Shown: piece by piece, positions 7,781 to 15,099 of the stretch
Layout of the letters: each line of letters opens with the position of its first letter
Numbering within the stretch: the first letter of the stretch is position 1
DNA from: CAYUMU01 sp964445985
Lineage (GTDB): Bacteria; Planctomycetota; Planctomycetia; Pirellulales; S012-138
Length of the DNA stretch: 29,328 nucleotides
Direction of reading: 5' to 3'
Assembly (NCBI GenBank): GCA_964445985.1
Contig: CAYUMU010000083.1
Coordinates: 1 to 29,328, forward strand
Notes under the pieces: generated by a model
Databases searched by the model: none
What the model was told of the DNA's origin: nothing
The model's input: the letters and a program-made list of their open reading frames with translations, nothing else
Position numbers and translations under genes: made by a program

Positions 7781-8341
7781 GTGACGATTGACGTGGACCA
7801 AGTAACACGCGAGCACTTTCCCCGCATTCATCGGGCCGCGCTGGTTCTCACGGGTAATCCCTGGGATGCCGACGACCTGGCTCAAGAAACGTTTTTGGTG
7901 CTGGCGGCGAAGGGTCACGAGTTTCAAGGACGCAGCAGCACCTACACCTACGTTTATGGCATTTTGTTGAATTTGGAACGCCGGCATCGGCGACGCTCGG
8001 GCATGCAAAAACGAAAGCTACGCGTACTGTGGGACAACGAGCCCCGGGAGCAATCGGTGCCCGCGGCCGAGACGGCGATTGAAGTGGCCGAGTGGAAAAA
8101 CAGTTTGTGGGCGGTGGTTGCCCGGCTGCCTGACGGCCAGCGTCAGGCATTGGTGTTGCGGTTCAGCGAGCATTTACGTTACGACGAGATTGCCGAAGTG
8201 CTGGGTTGCCCGGTGGGCACCGTGAAGTCGCGGATTTTCAATGGATTGACGGCTTTGCGAGAGCAGTTTGGCGCCGGCGACGCGAACGCGGCTGGCGACA
8301 TTCCCCGGCATGCTTGGGAGGATCTCACCCATGCCATTTAA
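7781..8341 (+). CDS. ECF (extracytoplasmic function) RNA polymerase sigma factor
   Basis: The 186-residue protein is a sigma-70 family regulator. GTG 7781 is chosen because GGAGGAG lies 5 bases upstream. Region 2 is seen as FPRIHRAALVLTGNPWDADDLAQETFL, with the conserved DADDLAQETF helix that contacts polymerase, followed by the -10-reading region around STYTYVYGILLNLERRHRR. Region 4 reads LPDGQRQALVLRFSEHLRYDEIAEVLGCPVGTVKSRI, with the helix-turn-helix GCPVGTVKSRI that reads the -35 element. It should redirect transcription to a dedicated regulon. The next gene starts inside its last four codons, so translation is coupled, as expected for a sigma/anti-sigma pair. Confidence 0.95.
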   Translation: MTIDVDQVTREHFPRIHRAALVLTGNPWDADDLAQETFLVLAAKGHEFQGRSSTYTYVYGILLNLERRHRRRSGMQKRKLRVLWDNEPREQSVPAAETAIEVAEWKNSLWAVVARLPDGQRQALVLRFSEHLRYDEIAEVLGCPVGTVKSRIFNGLTALREQFGAGDANAAGDIPRHAWEDLTHAI

Positions 8342-9131
8342 GCCCAAGTTAGTCTGTTTGGATTTCTCGACCGAGCACGGTGAGAACGAGTCAGCGAACG
8401 CGTTTGGAACTGATGCAGCGCGTGGCGCCCATGGCGATCGCCCCGAACCTACCTCGACCGACATGAACCTGTTTTTTGACGACGATCTGCTGGCCGATTT
8501 GCCGCCTGAGTTGCAGGCGTTCGCCTCGCAATTGAGTGACGAAGCGGATGGGCTGGTCGCGGCTTTTCCGGCGCGGGAAGTCCATTCCGCGCGGGTTGCC
8601 GGTGGAACGAATGGAATGCCGGTTGTTCTTGAAACATGTCTTTCTGAATCATCGCCCGAGTTTACGGTGGGCGGTTCGGGTGGCGTGACTGGTGAGGCTG
8701 GGGTTGGGGTTGGCGGCTGGCGTTGGCCGGGGCGACTGGCTCAGGTGGCCGCCATGATTGCGGTCCTGGCGGGGTTGAGCGCTCTGCCGCTGCAACGCGA
8801 TCATCGGGTGGCGAAAGAAGACGAAGTGGATCGGGAAAGCCAAGCGGGACGGGAAAGCCAAGCGGGCCGGGAAAGCCAAGTGGGCCGGGAAAGCCAAGTG
8901 GGCCGGGAAAGCCAGGTGGCGAGCATGGCCGAGCCAGCGGTGCCGCGGCCAGGGCGAGAGGCCCCATCGATTCAGGAAGTTGAACCAGTGGGGGCCGAAG
9001 CGGCGGTGATTGAGCCGGCAGGGTTATCGCCCACGGGGATGCCAGCCACCACGTTTGTTGAGTTATCGGGCGCGGAACAGGAAGCGTTGTTGGATTTGCT
9101 GAGCGAAACCGCGTCGATGGGATCGATTTAG
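8331..9131 (+). CDS. Single-pass membrane protein coupled to the ECF sigma factor (candidate anti-sigma)
   Basis: The 266-residue protein starts at ATG 8331, 11 bases before the end of the sigma factor gene, with GGGAGG at 8316-8321. The N-terminal 130 residues are hydrophilic and acidic (FFDDDLLADLPPELQAF), a membrane helix lies at about 136-154 (LAQVAAMIAVLAGLSAL), and about 110 residues follow outside. Just after the helix are five near-identical copies of RESQ(A/V)G. The position and topology fit a membrane anti-sigma factor that would hold the ECF factor until a signal arrives. However, there is no HxxxCxxC zinc motif and no family I recognise, so the role is inferred from context only. 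Confidence 0.75.
   Translation: MPFKPKLVCLDFSTEHGENESANAFGTDAARGAHGDRPEPTSTDMNLFFDDDLLADLPPELQAFASQLSDEADGLVAAFPAREVHSARVAGGTNGMPVVLETCLSESSPEFTVGGSGGVTGEAGVGVGGWRWPGRLAQVAAMIAVLAGLSALPLQRDHRVAKEDEVDRESQAGRESQAGRESQVGRESQVGRESQVASMAEPAVPRPGREAPSIQEVEPVGAEAAVIEPAGLSPTGMPATTFVELSGAEQEALLDLLSETASMGSI
8832..8921 (+). repeat. Five 18-bp tandem repeats inside the candidate anti-sigma gene
   Basis: Five units of 18 bp (8832-8849, 8850-8867, 8868-8885, 8886-8903, 8904-8921) share the core CGGGAAAGCCAAG and encode RESQ(A/V)G. They differ at only a few bases, so the array is young and likely variable in copy number. It sits just outside the predicted membrane helix. Confidence 0.9.
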
Positions 9132-9175
9132 TCCGCAGGCGGGCCGACGTCGCACTCTCCCACCAGTCTGGACCC

Positions 9176-10666
9176 ATGACGAAGATGCGTAAAGTAACGC
9201 TGCTGGTGATGTTCTCGACTGCCTGCCTGGGCTGGGCAGGCGGTGTTGGGCTGCTGGGTGTTGGGCCGCTGGGTGGGGCGTTGCCGGGAACCGGGTTGTG
9301 GGCAGCGGAACCGGATTTATCGGGGTTGGATGTATCGAAACCGGAATCTGACCTGCCAGAATTGGCTCAATCAGCGCCTGTTCAATCAGCGCCTGTTCAA
9401 TCCCGTTCCGTGCCCTCGGATGCGAACCAGCTCAATGCCGAGCAGTTGGCTCGGCAACTTTCGGCTGCCACGGTAACCATTCGCGTGACCGTTCCGCCCG
9501 ACGCGGGCGTGACGGTTTGTTCGGGGGTATCGCTGGGCGATGGGTTCCTGGTGACGTACAGCAACCATCCGGGCAATGCCGAGTATCGATTGACATTGCC
9601 CGATGGCGCTCAGGCCCAGGCCGATGCCCGGGTGATTGATGTCTATTCGGGGCTGACCTTGCTGCAGTTGGCGGCCCAGCCGGCGGTTGAGGGGGGGGCG
9701 GCGAACCGCGAGCCGATCCAAGTCAAGAGTTTGACGCCGTGGGCGGAGCTTCCGGCCGCGGGCGCCACCATTCTCACGGCGGCCGCCGCGGGGCTCGAGC
9801 AACCGGTCGTGTCGCGAGGTATTTTGGGCGGGGCCGAACGCACGTTGAGCGGGACCGGCTTGCCGCCGCTGCTGCAGTGCGATGTGCGGACCACCGACAC
9901 CTCGAGCGGCGCGGCCCTGATTGATGAACGGGGACGGCTGGTGGGTATCGTGGCCGTGACCGCTCGGGAAGGTCGCAGCGGCGGTTGGACCTACGCCGTG
10001 CCTGCCAGCCATGTGCAGCGATTGCTGCGAGCCTATGCCCAAAAGCAAGCCGGCGACAATCGGCTGGTCATCCTGCGCCGCCAGCGCCCGATGCTGGGGC
10101 TCTCCATGGTTGCGGGCGAAGAGTCGGGCAGCGTGATCGTGGAGCGGCTCGAAGCGCAAGGGCCGGCCAAGAAATCGGGCGTGCTCCAGTCGGATGAGAT
10201 TCTGGAGGTCGACGGCCTCAAGGTGCGCAGTGTGTATCAGGTGGTGGCCCTGGTGATGAAAAAGCAGCCGGGCGACCGCATGGAATTCATGATTCGCCGC
10301 GGCGAGCGCACCGAAAAGATCGCCGTTACGCTGGAAGGCGGATCGGTGGTGGAGCCTTCGGAAGTGGTTCGCAATGGCGGCGAGTTGGCGGAGCAAAAGA
10401 TCACCGTGCGTCGCAGTGGCGATCAATACAATATTGATCGGCCCGTGATTCGCCAGTTGAACCAACCGGCCGAGGGGGACGATCCGCTGCCCTCGGCTCC
10501 CGCGCCGGCCGCGAATGCGGCGCAGTTGGCGTTGATTCAAGAGCAAGTCAAGCGGTTCGCCGCGTATATCGAAAAGCTGCGGGTCGATGTGCGCGACCGC
10601 GATGAGGAGTTGATGCAACTCCGCGCCGAGCTCGAAATGCTGCGAAAACAGCTCGAATCGCGATAG
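9176..10666 (+). CDS. Secreted trypsin-fold/PDZ protein with a degenerate catalytic site
   Basis: The 496-residue protein has an N-terminal signal or anchor segment (residues 5-43), a short repeat QSAPVQSAPVQS, a trypsin-like (S1C/DegP-type) domain at about 90-290, a PDZ domain at about 305-388, and a C-terminal coiled coil (LRVDVRDRDEELMQLRAELE). Compared with active relatives, the Ser motif survives as TSSGAALID (Ser244). The His motif is shifted to VTYSNHPG (His131), and the position of the catalytic Asp (normally D in DLAVL) is Gly159 in SGLTLLQ. It is therefore probably a non-proteolytic binding or sensing protein. It lies 44 bases after the candidate anti-sigma gene and is likely in the same operon, echoing the link between DegS/MucD-type proteins and RpoE-type factors. 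ATG 9185 is an alternative start. Confidence 0.85.
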   Translation: MTKMRKVTLLVMFSTACLGWAGGVGLLGVGPLGGALPGTGLWAAEPDLSGLDVSKPESDLPELAQSAPVQSAPVQSRSVPSDANQLNAEQLARQLSAATVTIRVTVPPDAGVTVCSGVSLGDGFLVTYSNHPGNAEYRLTLPDGAQAQADARVIDVYSGLTLLQLAAQPAVEGGAANREPIQVKSLTPWAELPAAGATILTAAAAGLEQPVVSRGILGGAERTLSGTGLPPLLQCDVRTTDTSSGAALIDERGRLVGIVAVTAREGRSGGWTYAVPASHVQRLLRAYAQKQAGDNRLVILRRQRPMLGLSMVAGEESGSVIVERLEAQGPAKKSGVLQSDEILEVDGLKVRSVYQVVALVMKKQPGDRMEFMIRRGERTEKIAVTLEGGSVVEPSEVVRNGGELAEQKITVRRSGDQYNIDRPVIRQLNQPAEGDDPLPSAPAPAANAAQLALIQEQVKRFAAYIEKLRVDVRDRDEELMQLRAELEMLRKQLESR

Positions 10667-10780
10667 GTTTTCCACAACCTGATCGGCGATCCGGCTTATG
10701 CCGAGCAGGTTGCCAGATACCGCGGGCGGATGGCCGAGTGGATGAAGCAGACGGGTGCCCCCACGCCGACGAGCGAATGA
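10667..10780 (+). pseudogene. Fossil of a sulfatase C-terminus
   Basis: The 37 codons directly after the TAG of the PDZ gene, in the same frame, read HNLIGDPAYAEQVARYRG then RMAEWMKQTGAP, and end at TGA 10778-10780. The pattern NLxGDPAYxxxxxxxRxxxxxWMxxTGxP is the typical tail of type I sulfatases. No start codon, signal or catalytic part is present. It is best read as the remnant of a sulfatase gene deleted next to the PDZ gene, although readthrough of the TAG would append it to the PDZ protein. Confidence 0.7.
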
Positions 10781-10832
10781 TGGCGCGGGTTTGCCGCGGC
10801 GTGCCGCTCATCTGGCCGCGGTCGGCGACCTG

Positions 10833-12188
10833 CTAGCGGGTAAACCAGATGAGGAGGGCGACGCCGACCAGCAGCACCGTTCCCACCGCGGCGGCAATGA
10901 GCCATAGTTGCCGCTGGTTCATGTTGTCTTGCTGCTCCAGGGCCTCGGCGACCTGTTCCATGTTGGGGTAGCGATCGGCCGGTTCTTTGGCGACCATTTT
11001 TTGAAACACCTGGTCCAGCCAGGCGGGCACGTCGGGGCGAATTTGCGAGAGGGAGGGGATCGGGCCGGTGCGATGGGCCATGAGTTTGTCGATCATGCCC
11101 TTTCCGGGGTAGGGAATCTGAGCGGTGAGCAGATGGAACATCACGCAGCCCAGGCTGTAGATATCGGCGCGGCCGTCGATGGAGCTGGCGTCGGTGGCCT
11201 GTTCGGGTGCGAGATAGTCGACGGTGCCGATCATTTGTCCGGGGCGAGTCAGGTCTTCGCCGTCGGCCATCGCGCCGTCGTCGTCGAGCTTGGCGAGAAT
11301 GAGGTTGGAAATCTTGATCTGCCCTCGATGGTTGACGATCAGATTTTCGGGTTTGACATTGCGATGATAGATGCCCTGGCCATGCAGATAGGCCAAGCCT
11401 TCGGCCGCGGAGCGGATGAACTCCACGACCGCTTCCACCGGCAACGGGCCGTGCTGTTGAATGATTTGCGCGAGGTCGGCGCCGCCCACGTATTCCATGG
11501 AGAGGAAGTGGATGTCGCCGTCTTCGCCCAGTTCGAACCCGGCCACGAGGTTGCTGTGCGACAGTTTGCGGGTGACTTTGAACTCGCGTTGAAATCGCTT
11601 GAGGACTTCGGTCTTGCTGGCGGCGGCCGGCTTGAGCAATTTGAGGGCGACGATGGCCCCGCTGCCGATGTGCCGCGCCTTGTAGACGGGGCCGGTCGAC
11701 GAACTGGCTGAACGCTCGAGCAGCTGATACTTGCCCACGCGCTTGCCGACGTTGCGGTCGCCCGTGGCGGCAGCGGTTTGGTTGGGGGCAGCGGTTTGGT
11801 TGGGGGCAGGGGGCTGGTTGGGGGCGGGGGCGGCTTTGCCAGCCACGGGCGCGGCGGGCAGGTTGGCCGCGGTTTCGGCTTGGGCCGCTTTGAGCATGGC
11901 TTCGAACGAGGCCTGGGCCGAGCGGAGGGCCGCATCGTAGGCCGCCTTGCGTCGGGCATCGCTCAGCCGGCTGTGGGCGAGCTGCAGTTCTTGCTGCAAA
12001 CGCATGGCCGCTTCGGCCTGGGGGCCGGTGGTATGGGGCCGAACGAGCGCCAGTCTGGATTGGGCGGCGCCGCGAATCACGGCCGGATCGGCCTCGAATC
12101 TTTTCAGGCCAAGCAGCACGTAGAGGTTGGGCGGCTGGTGGACGGGGTCGATGCCCAACCACTGCATGTACGGATCGAAAGGCTCCAT
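10833..12188 (-). CDS. Membrane-anchored J-like/serine-threonine pseudokinase
   Basis: The 451-residue protein starts at ATG 12188. Residues 20-90 resemble a J-domain (NLYVLLGL, then SRLSDARRKAAYDAAL) without HPD. A proline/asparagine-rich linker (about 110-145) contains PNQ repeats. The Hanks-type kinase domain spans about 154-420, and a membrane helix lies at about 428-449 at the C-terminus. Lys183 (VALK) and Glu202 are kept, as are APE (327-329) and DIYSLG. However, the glycine loop is lost (ERSASSSTGPVY), the catalytic HRD is HRN (Asn277), and DFG is NLI (Asn295). Both essential aspartates are therefore asparagines and phosphotransfer is unlikely. A scaffold or receptor role is inferred. 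It diverges from the protease fusion at 12687. Confidence 0.92.
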   Translation of the reverse strand: MEPFDPYMQWLGIDPVHQPPNLYVLLGLKRFEADPAVIRGAAQSRLALVRPHTTGPQAEAAMRLQQELQLAHSRLSDARRKAAYDAALRSAQASFEAMLKAAQAETAANLPAAPVAGKAAPAPNQPPAPNQTAAPNQTAAATGDRNVGKRVGKYQLLERSASSSTGPVYKARHIGSGAIVALKLLKPAAASKTEVLKRFQREFKVTRKLSHSNLVAGFELGEDGDIHFLSMEYVGGADLAQIIQQHGPLPVEAVVEFIRSAAEGLAYLHGQGIYHRNVKPENLIVNHRGQIKISNLILAKLDDDGAMADGEDLTRPGQMIGTVDYLAPEQATDASSIDGRADIYSLGCVMFHLLTAQIPYPGKGMIDKLMAHRTGPIPSLSQIRPDVPAWLDQVFQKMVAKEPADRYPNMEQVAEALEQQDNMNQRQLWLIAAAVGTVLLVGVALLIWFTR

Positions 12189-12686
12189 GGCGATACCCCC
12201 AGCCAGATGCATTCCAACAGGTCGGCGAATGCCTTTTATGCGAGGGGCAGAGCGATCGACGGTTGCGGAGGCGCGCCGCTGCAAGTTCGAACATGGTCCA
12301 CCCCCCGGCGGCGTGCCTTGATCGTAACAAGCCTGGCCCTGGTTTGCAGCAGGGAGTTTCGTGAAAGAGAGGAAGTCGTGGGATAGTTGGCGGATCGCGG
12401 GCTGCCCCCTTGCCGTGTGGCGTGTTCTGCATGCTTGCGCCAGTGGGCGTAAGCATGGCGCCCCGTGTGTAGCCGCGACCAGGCATTTCAGCGAATGCCG
12501 GCTGGCCGGCGCTTTACCTTGGCTGGCAACTGCTGTCACAATGGCAGCCAGGCCGGTCAAGCCTGGCGTGACGTGTCGGGAGAAGTCCCCACGGCAACGA
12601 ACGCGAACCGCCAACCGTTAAGCGGGAATCCGTGCCGGCCTCGCCCAACCCAAGACTCCCACCTGCTCCGCCTAGGAGAGCTGTGC
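12189..12686. other. Divergent intergenic region between pseudokinase and protease fusion
   Basis: About 500 bases between two divergent starts, so promoters for both are expected. The clearest element is the hairpin at 12430-12457. A good ribosome binding site (AGGAG, 12674-12678) precedes the right-hand gene. Open frames running through the region lack start signals and family features. I could not assign a -35/-10 pair with confidence. Confidence 0.55.
12430..12457. repeat. 12-bp stem hairpin in the divergent intergenic region
   Basis: CATGCTTGCGCC and GGCGTAAGCATG pair over 12 positions (one G-U) around the loop AGTG. It lies midway between the divergent pseudokinase and protease genes. 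It could be a dispersed palindromic repeat or a regulatory structure; nothing in the sequence decides. Confidence 0.5.
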
Positions 12687-15002
12687 ATGCGCGCGACCTT
12701 CGCTCTGTTTTTAGCTGCCGGGCTGCTGGCCAACATTCCTGGCCCATTGCCGCGGTGCTCGACACTCAATGCGGCGCCAATGGACGCCATTCCAGATGAA
12801 GGGGCCGTGGAAGCGCCGCCGGTGGAGGCAGCGAGCGTGCCGGGAGCCGGGCTGGACTTGGCCAGCGGGGTTTCTAGCCAGCCGCTTTCCGCGCAGCAAA
12901 TTGCGGCCCGATTTATGAAGTCGGTGGTGGTGATTACTTACACGGGCCGCGATGGGCAGCGGCAGGGGCTCGGCTCGGGTTTCATTGTTTCGCCCGATGG
13001 GCTGATCGCCACCAACCTGCACGTGATCGGCGAAGCGCGACCTATTCAGGTGCAGTTGGCCGATGGCAAACAGTACCAGGCCACGGAGGTGCTGGCTTCG
13101 GACGCGCAGCTTGATCTGGCCGTGGTGCGAATCGAGGCCAAGAACCTGGCGGCGCTGGAGCTGGGAGATTCTGACAAGCTGGCCAAAGGGCAAGACGTGG
13201 TCGCGCTCGGCAACCCTCAAGGCCTACGGCACAGCGTGGTGGCCGGGGTGGTTTCGGGCCGGCGGGAGATTGAAGGCAAGCCCATGATTCAGCTGGCCAT
13301 TCCCATCGAGCCGGGCAACAGCGGCGGGCCGCTGCTCGATTTGCATGGCCGCGTGCATGGGCTGCTGACGATGAAATCGCTGGTGACCGCCAACCTGGGT
13401 TTCGCGGTGGAGGTGAACGCGCTCAAGTCGCTGCTTGCCAAGCCCAACCCGGTTCCTATTGACCGTTGGCTCACCATTGGCACGCTCGACCCGGCCAAGT
13501 GGAGCGAAGCTAGCGGCGGTCGTTGGCGGCAACGGGCTGGTCGCATTCAGGTGGATGGCCTTGGCGATGGTTTCGGCGGGCGAAGCTTTTGTCTTTCCAA
13601 AGACGCGCCACCCGAGCGGCCGTTCGAACTGGCGGTGGAAGTCAAGCTGGATGACGAAGCGGGGGCGGCCGGCCTGGTGTTTGCCGCCGAAGACGAACTG
13701 CACTACGGCTTTTATCCTAGCGGCGGCAAGTTGCGGCTCACCCGCTTTGAAGGGCCCGACGTGCTGAGCTGGACGATTCTTTATGACCAGCGCAGCCCTC
13801 ACTACTTGCCCGGCGAGTGGAACTCGCTCAAGGTTCGCCTGGAGGATGAGCGGATGCTGTGTTACGTGAACGATCACCTGGTGGTGGAGACTCGTGATAA
13901 TCGTCTCAAAGGGCAGCATGTGGGCGTGGCAAAGTTCCGCGAAACCGCCGCCATGTTTCGCCATTTTCAGATAGGCAAGCAGGTCACCTCGCAAGGACCA
14001 TCGAAGGAGCTTGTGGAGCGAGTCAACGCCGCGGTGGCTACGATTCCCGCGCGGGGCGCGGTGGATCACCTGGTTCCCCAACTGAGCCCTATCGAGTCGC
14101 AAACCGCGGTGGCTTTACGGAATCGGGCTTTGGAGCTCGAACGGCAGGCCGCGCAGTTGCGCAAATTGGCGACCGACGTGCATCGGCAAAGCGTGTGCGA
14201 TGAACTGCACGCGACGCTCAGCCGCCCTGATGACCAGGTCGATTTGGCCAAGGCATCGCTGCTGGTTGCCCGGCTCGACAACGACGAAGTGGATGTGGCG
14301 GCCTATCTGCGCGATCTGGATCGGCGGGCTGAAGAAATTCGTCAGGTTCTGCCCAAAGATGCCGACGTGGCCGCGCGGCTGGCCGCGCTGAACAAGTATC
14401 TGTTTCAACAGAACGGTTTCCACGGGAGCCGCAATGATTACTATCACCGCTCGAATAGCTATCTGAACGAAGTTCTCGACGATCGCGAAGGGCTGCCGAT
14501 CACGCTGGCCGTGCTCTACATGGAGCTGGCGCAGCGGTTGGAGGTTCCGATTCAAGGCGTGGGGCTGCCGGGGCATTTTATTGTGAAGCACGCGCCCTCA
14601 AAGGGTAAGCCGCAACTGATTGATGTTTATGAAGGGGGCAAGCTGCTGACCGAGGGCGAAGCCAAGGCTCGCGTGAACGAGTACACCGGCTTGAACTGGA
14701 AAGACAGCTATCTGGATGGGGTTTCCAAGCAAGAGATCGTGGTGCGGATGATCCACAACCTGATGAACCTGGCCCGCGAGAAGCAGGACGCCGAGCAGAT
14801 GCTGGGCTATGTGGATGCCCTGATTGCGGTGCGGTCCAACGCAGAGGAAGAACGCTGGATGCGGGCCGTGCTGCGCTATCAAACGCAGCGTTTGAGCGGC
14901 GCGGCCGAAGACACGGCCTGGCTGCTGGAGCATCCGCTGCACGGGGTGAACGAAGAGCAAGTGCGGCGGCTACAGCGGCTGATTGAGGAGAGCCGGGAAT
15001 AG
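12687..15002 (+). CDS. Exported fusion: trypsin-like protease, concanavalin-like domain, SirB1/transglutaminase-like domain
   Basis: The 771-residue protein starts at ATG 12687, with AGGAG 8 bases upstream, followed by a signal peptide (MRATFALFLAAGLLANI). Residues about 75-250 form a DegP-type trypsin domain with an intact triad: His112 (TNLHVIG), Asp143 (LDLAVV) and Ser212 (GNSGGP). Residues about 259-431 look like a DUF1080/LamG-type jelly roll, typical of ligand or sugar binding. Residues about 525-771 match the SirB1 family, which has a transglutaminase-like fold: LNEVLDDREGLPITLAVLYM, then VGLPGHFIVKH. There is no PDZ domain. Joining these three modules in one exported chain is unusual as far as I know. 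Function is unknown; processing of envelope proteins is a guess. Confidence 0.88.
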   Translation: MRATFALFLAAGLLANIPGPLPRCSTLNAAPMDAIPDEGAVEAPPVEAASVPGAGLDLASGVSSQPLSAQQIAARFMKSVVVITYTGRDGQRQGLGSGFIVSPDGLIATNLHVIGEARPIQVQLADGKQYQATEVLASDAQLDLAVVRIEAKNLAALELGDSDKLAKGQDVVALGNPQGLRHSVVAGVVSGRREIEGKPMIQLAIPIEPGNSGGPLLDLHGRVHGLLTMKSLVTANLGFAVEVNALKSLLAKPNPVPIDRWLTIGTLDPAKWSEASGGRWRQRAGRIQVDGLGDGFGGRSFCLSKDAPPERPFELAVEVKLDDEAGAAGLVFAAEDELHYGFYPSGGKLRLTRFEGPDVLSWTILYDQRSPHYLPGEWNSLKVRLEDERMLCYVNDHLVVETRDNRLKGQHVGVAKFRETAAMFRHFQIGKQVTSQGPSKELVERVNAAVATIPARGAVDHLVPQLSPIESQTAVALRNRALELERQAAQLRKLATDVHRQSVCDELHATLSRPDDQVDLAKASLLVARLDNDEVDVAAYLRDLDRRAEEIRQVLPKDADVAARLAALNKYLFQQNGFHGSRNDYYHRSNSYLNEVLDDREGLPITLAVLYMELAQRLEVPIQGVGLPGHFIVKHAPSKGKPQLIDVYEGGKLLTEGEAKARVNEYTGLNWKDSYLDGVSKQEIVVRMIHNLMNLAREKQDAEQMLGYVDALIAVRSNAEEERWMRAVLRYQTQRLSGAAEDTAWLLEHPLHGVNEEQVRRLQRLIEESRE

Positions 15003-15042
15003 CCGCCCCGTCGCTGTGGGAAAATTCTACTCGCGCAGTTAG

Positions 15043-15099
15043 AAGTCAGCCATTTGGGCACATGCCGCCGGATTCCGTATTGGAGAGTGTCTGACGGGA
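15043..15099 (+). pseudogene. Probable remaining coding sequence upstream of the TPR-like gene's possible start
   Basis: From just after an in-frame TAG (15040-15042) the frame reads KSAIWAHAAGFRIGECLTGL and runs straight into the TPR-like protein. GFRIGECLTGLNQGGKAF has the look of the middle of a helical repeat, not of an N-terminus. There is no ATG or GTG in this stretch; a CTG at 15091 has GGAG 5 bases before it. This suggests that the 5' end of the gene was deleted or replaced. Confidence 0.5.

Noticed and set aside
8832..8921. Tandem repeats as a CRISPR-like array
   Set aside because: The 18-bp units are contiguous, without spacers, and in frame within a coding region.
9386..10675. 429-codon minus-strand frame opposite the PDZ gene
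   Set aside because: Antisense shadow rich in His, Arg and Gly; no start signal or domain.
10696..12486. Long minus-strand frame overlapping the pseudokinase in another frame
   Set aside because: Arg/Pro/Ser-rich out-of-frame reading of the kinase gene; the kinase frame carries the motifs.
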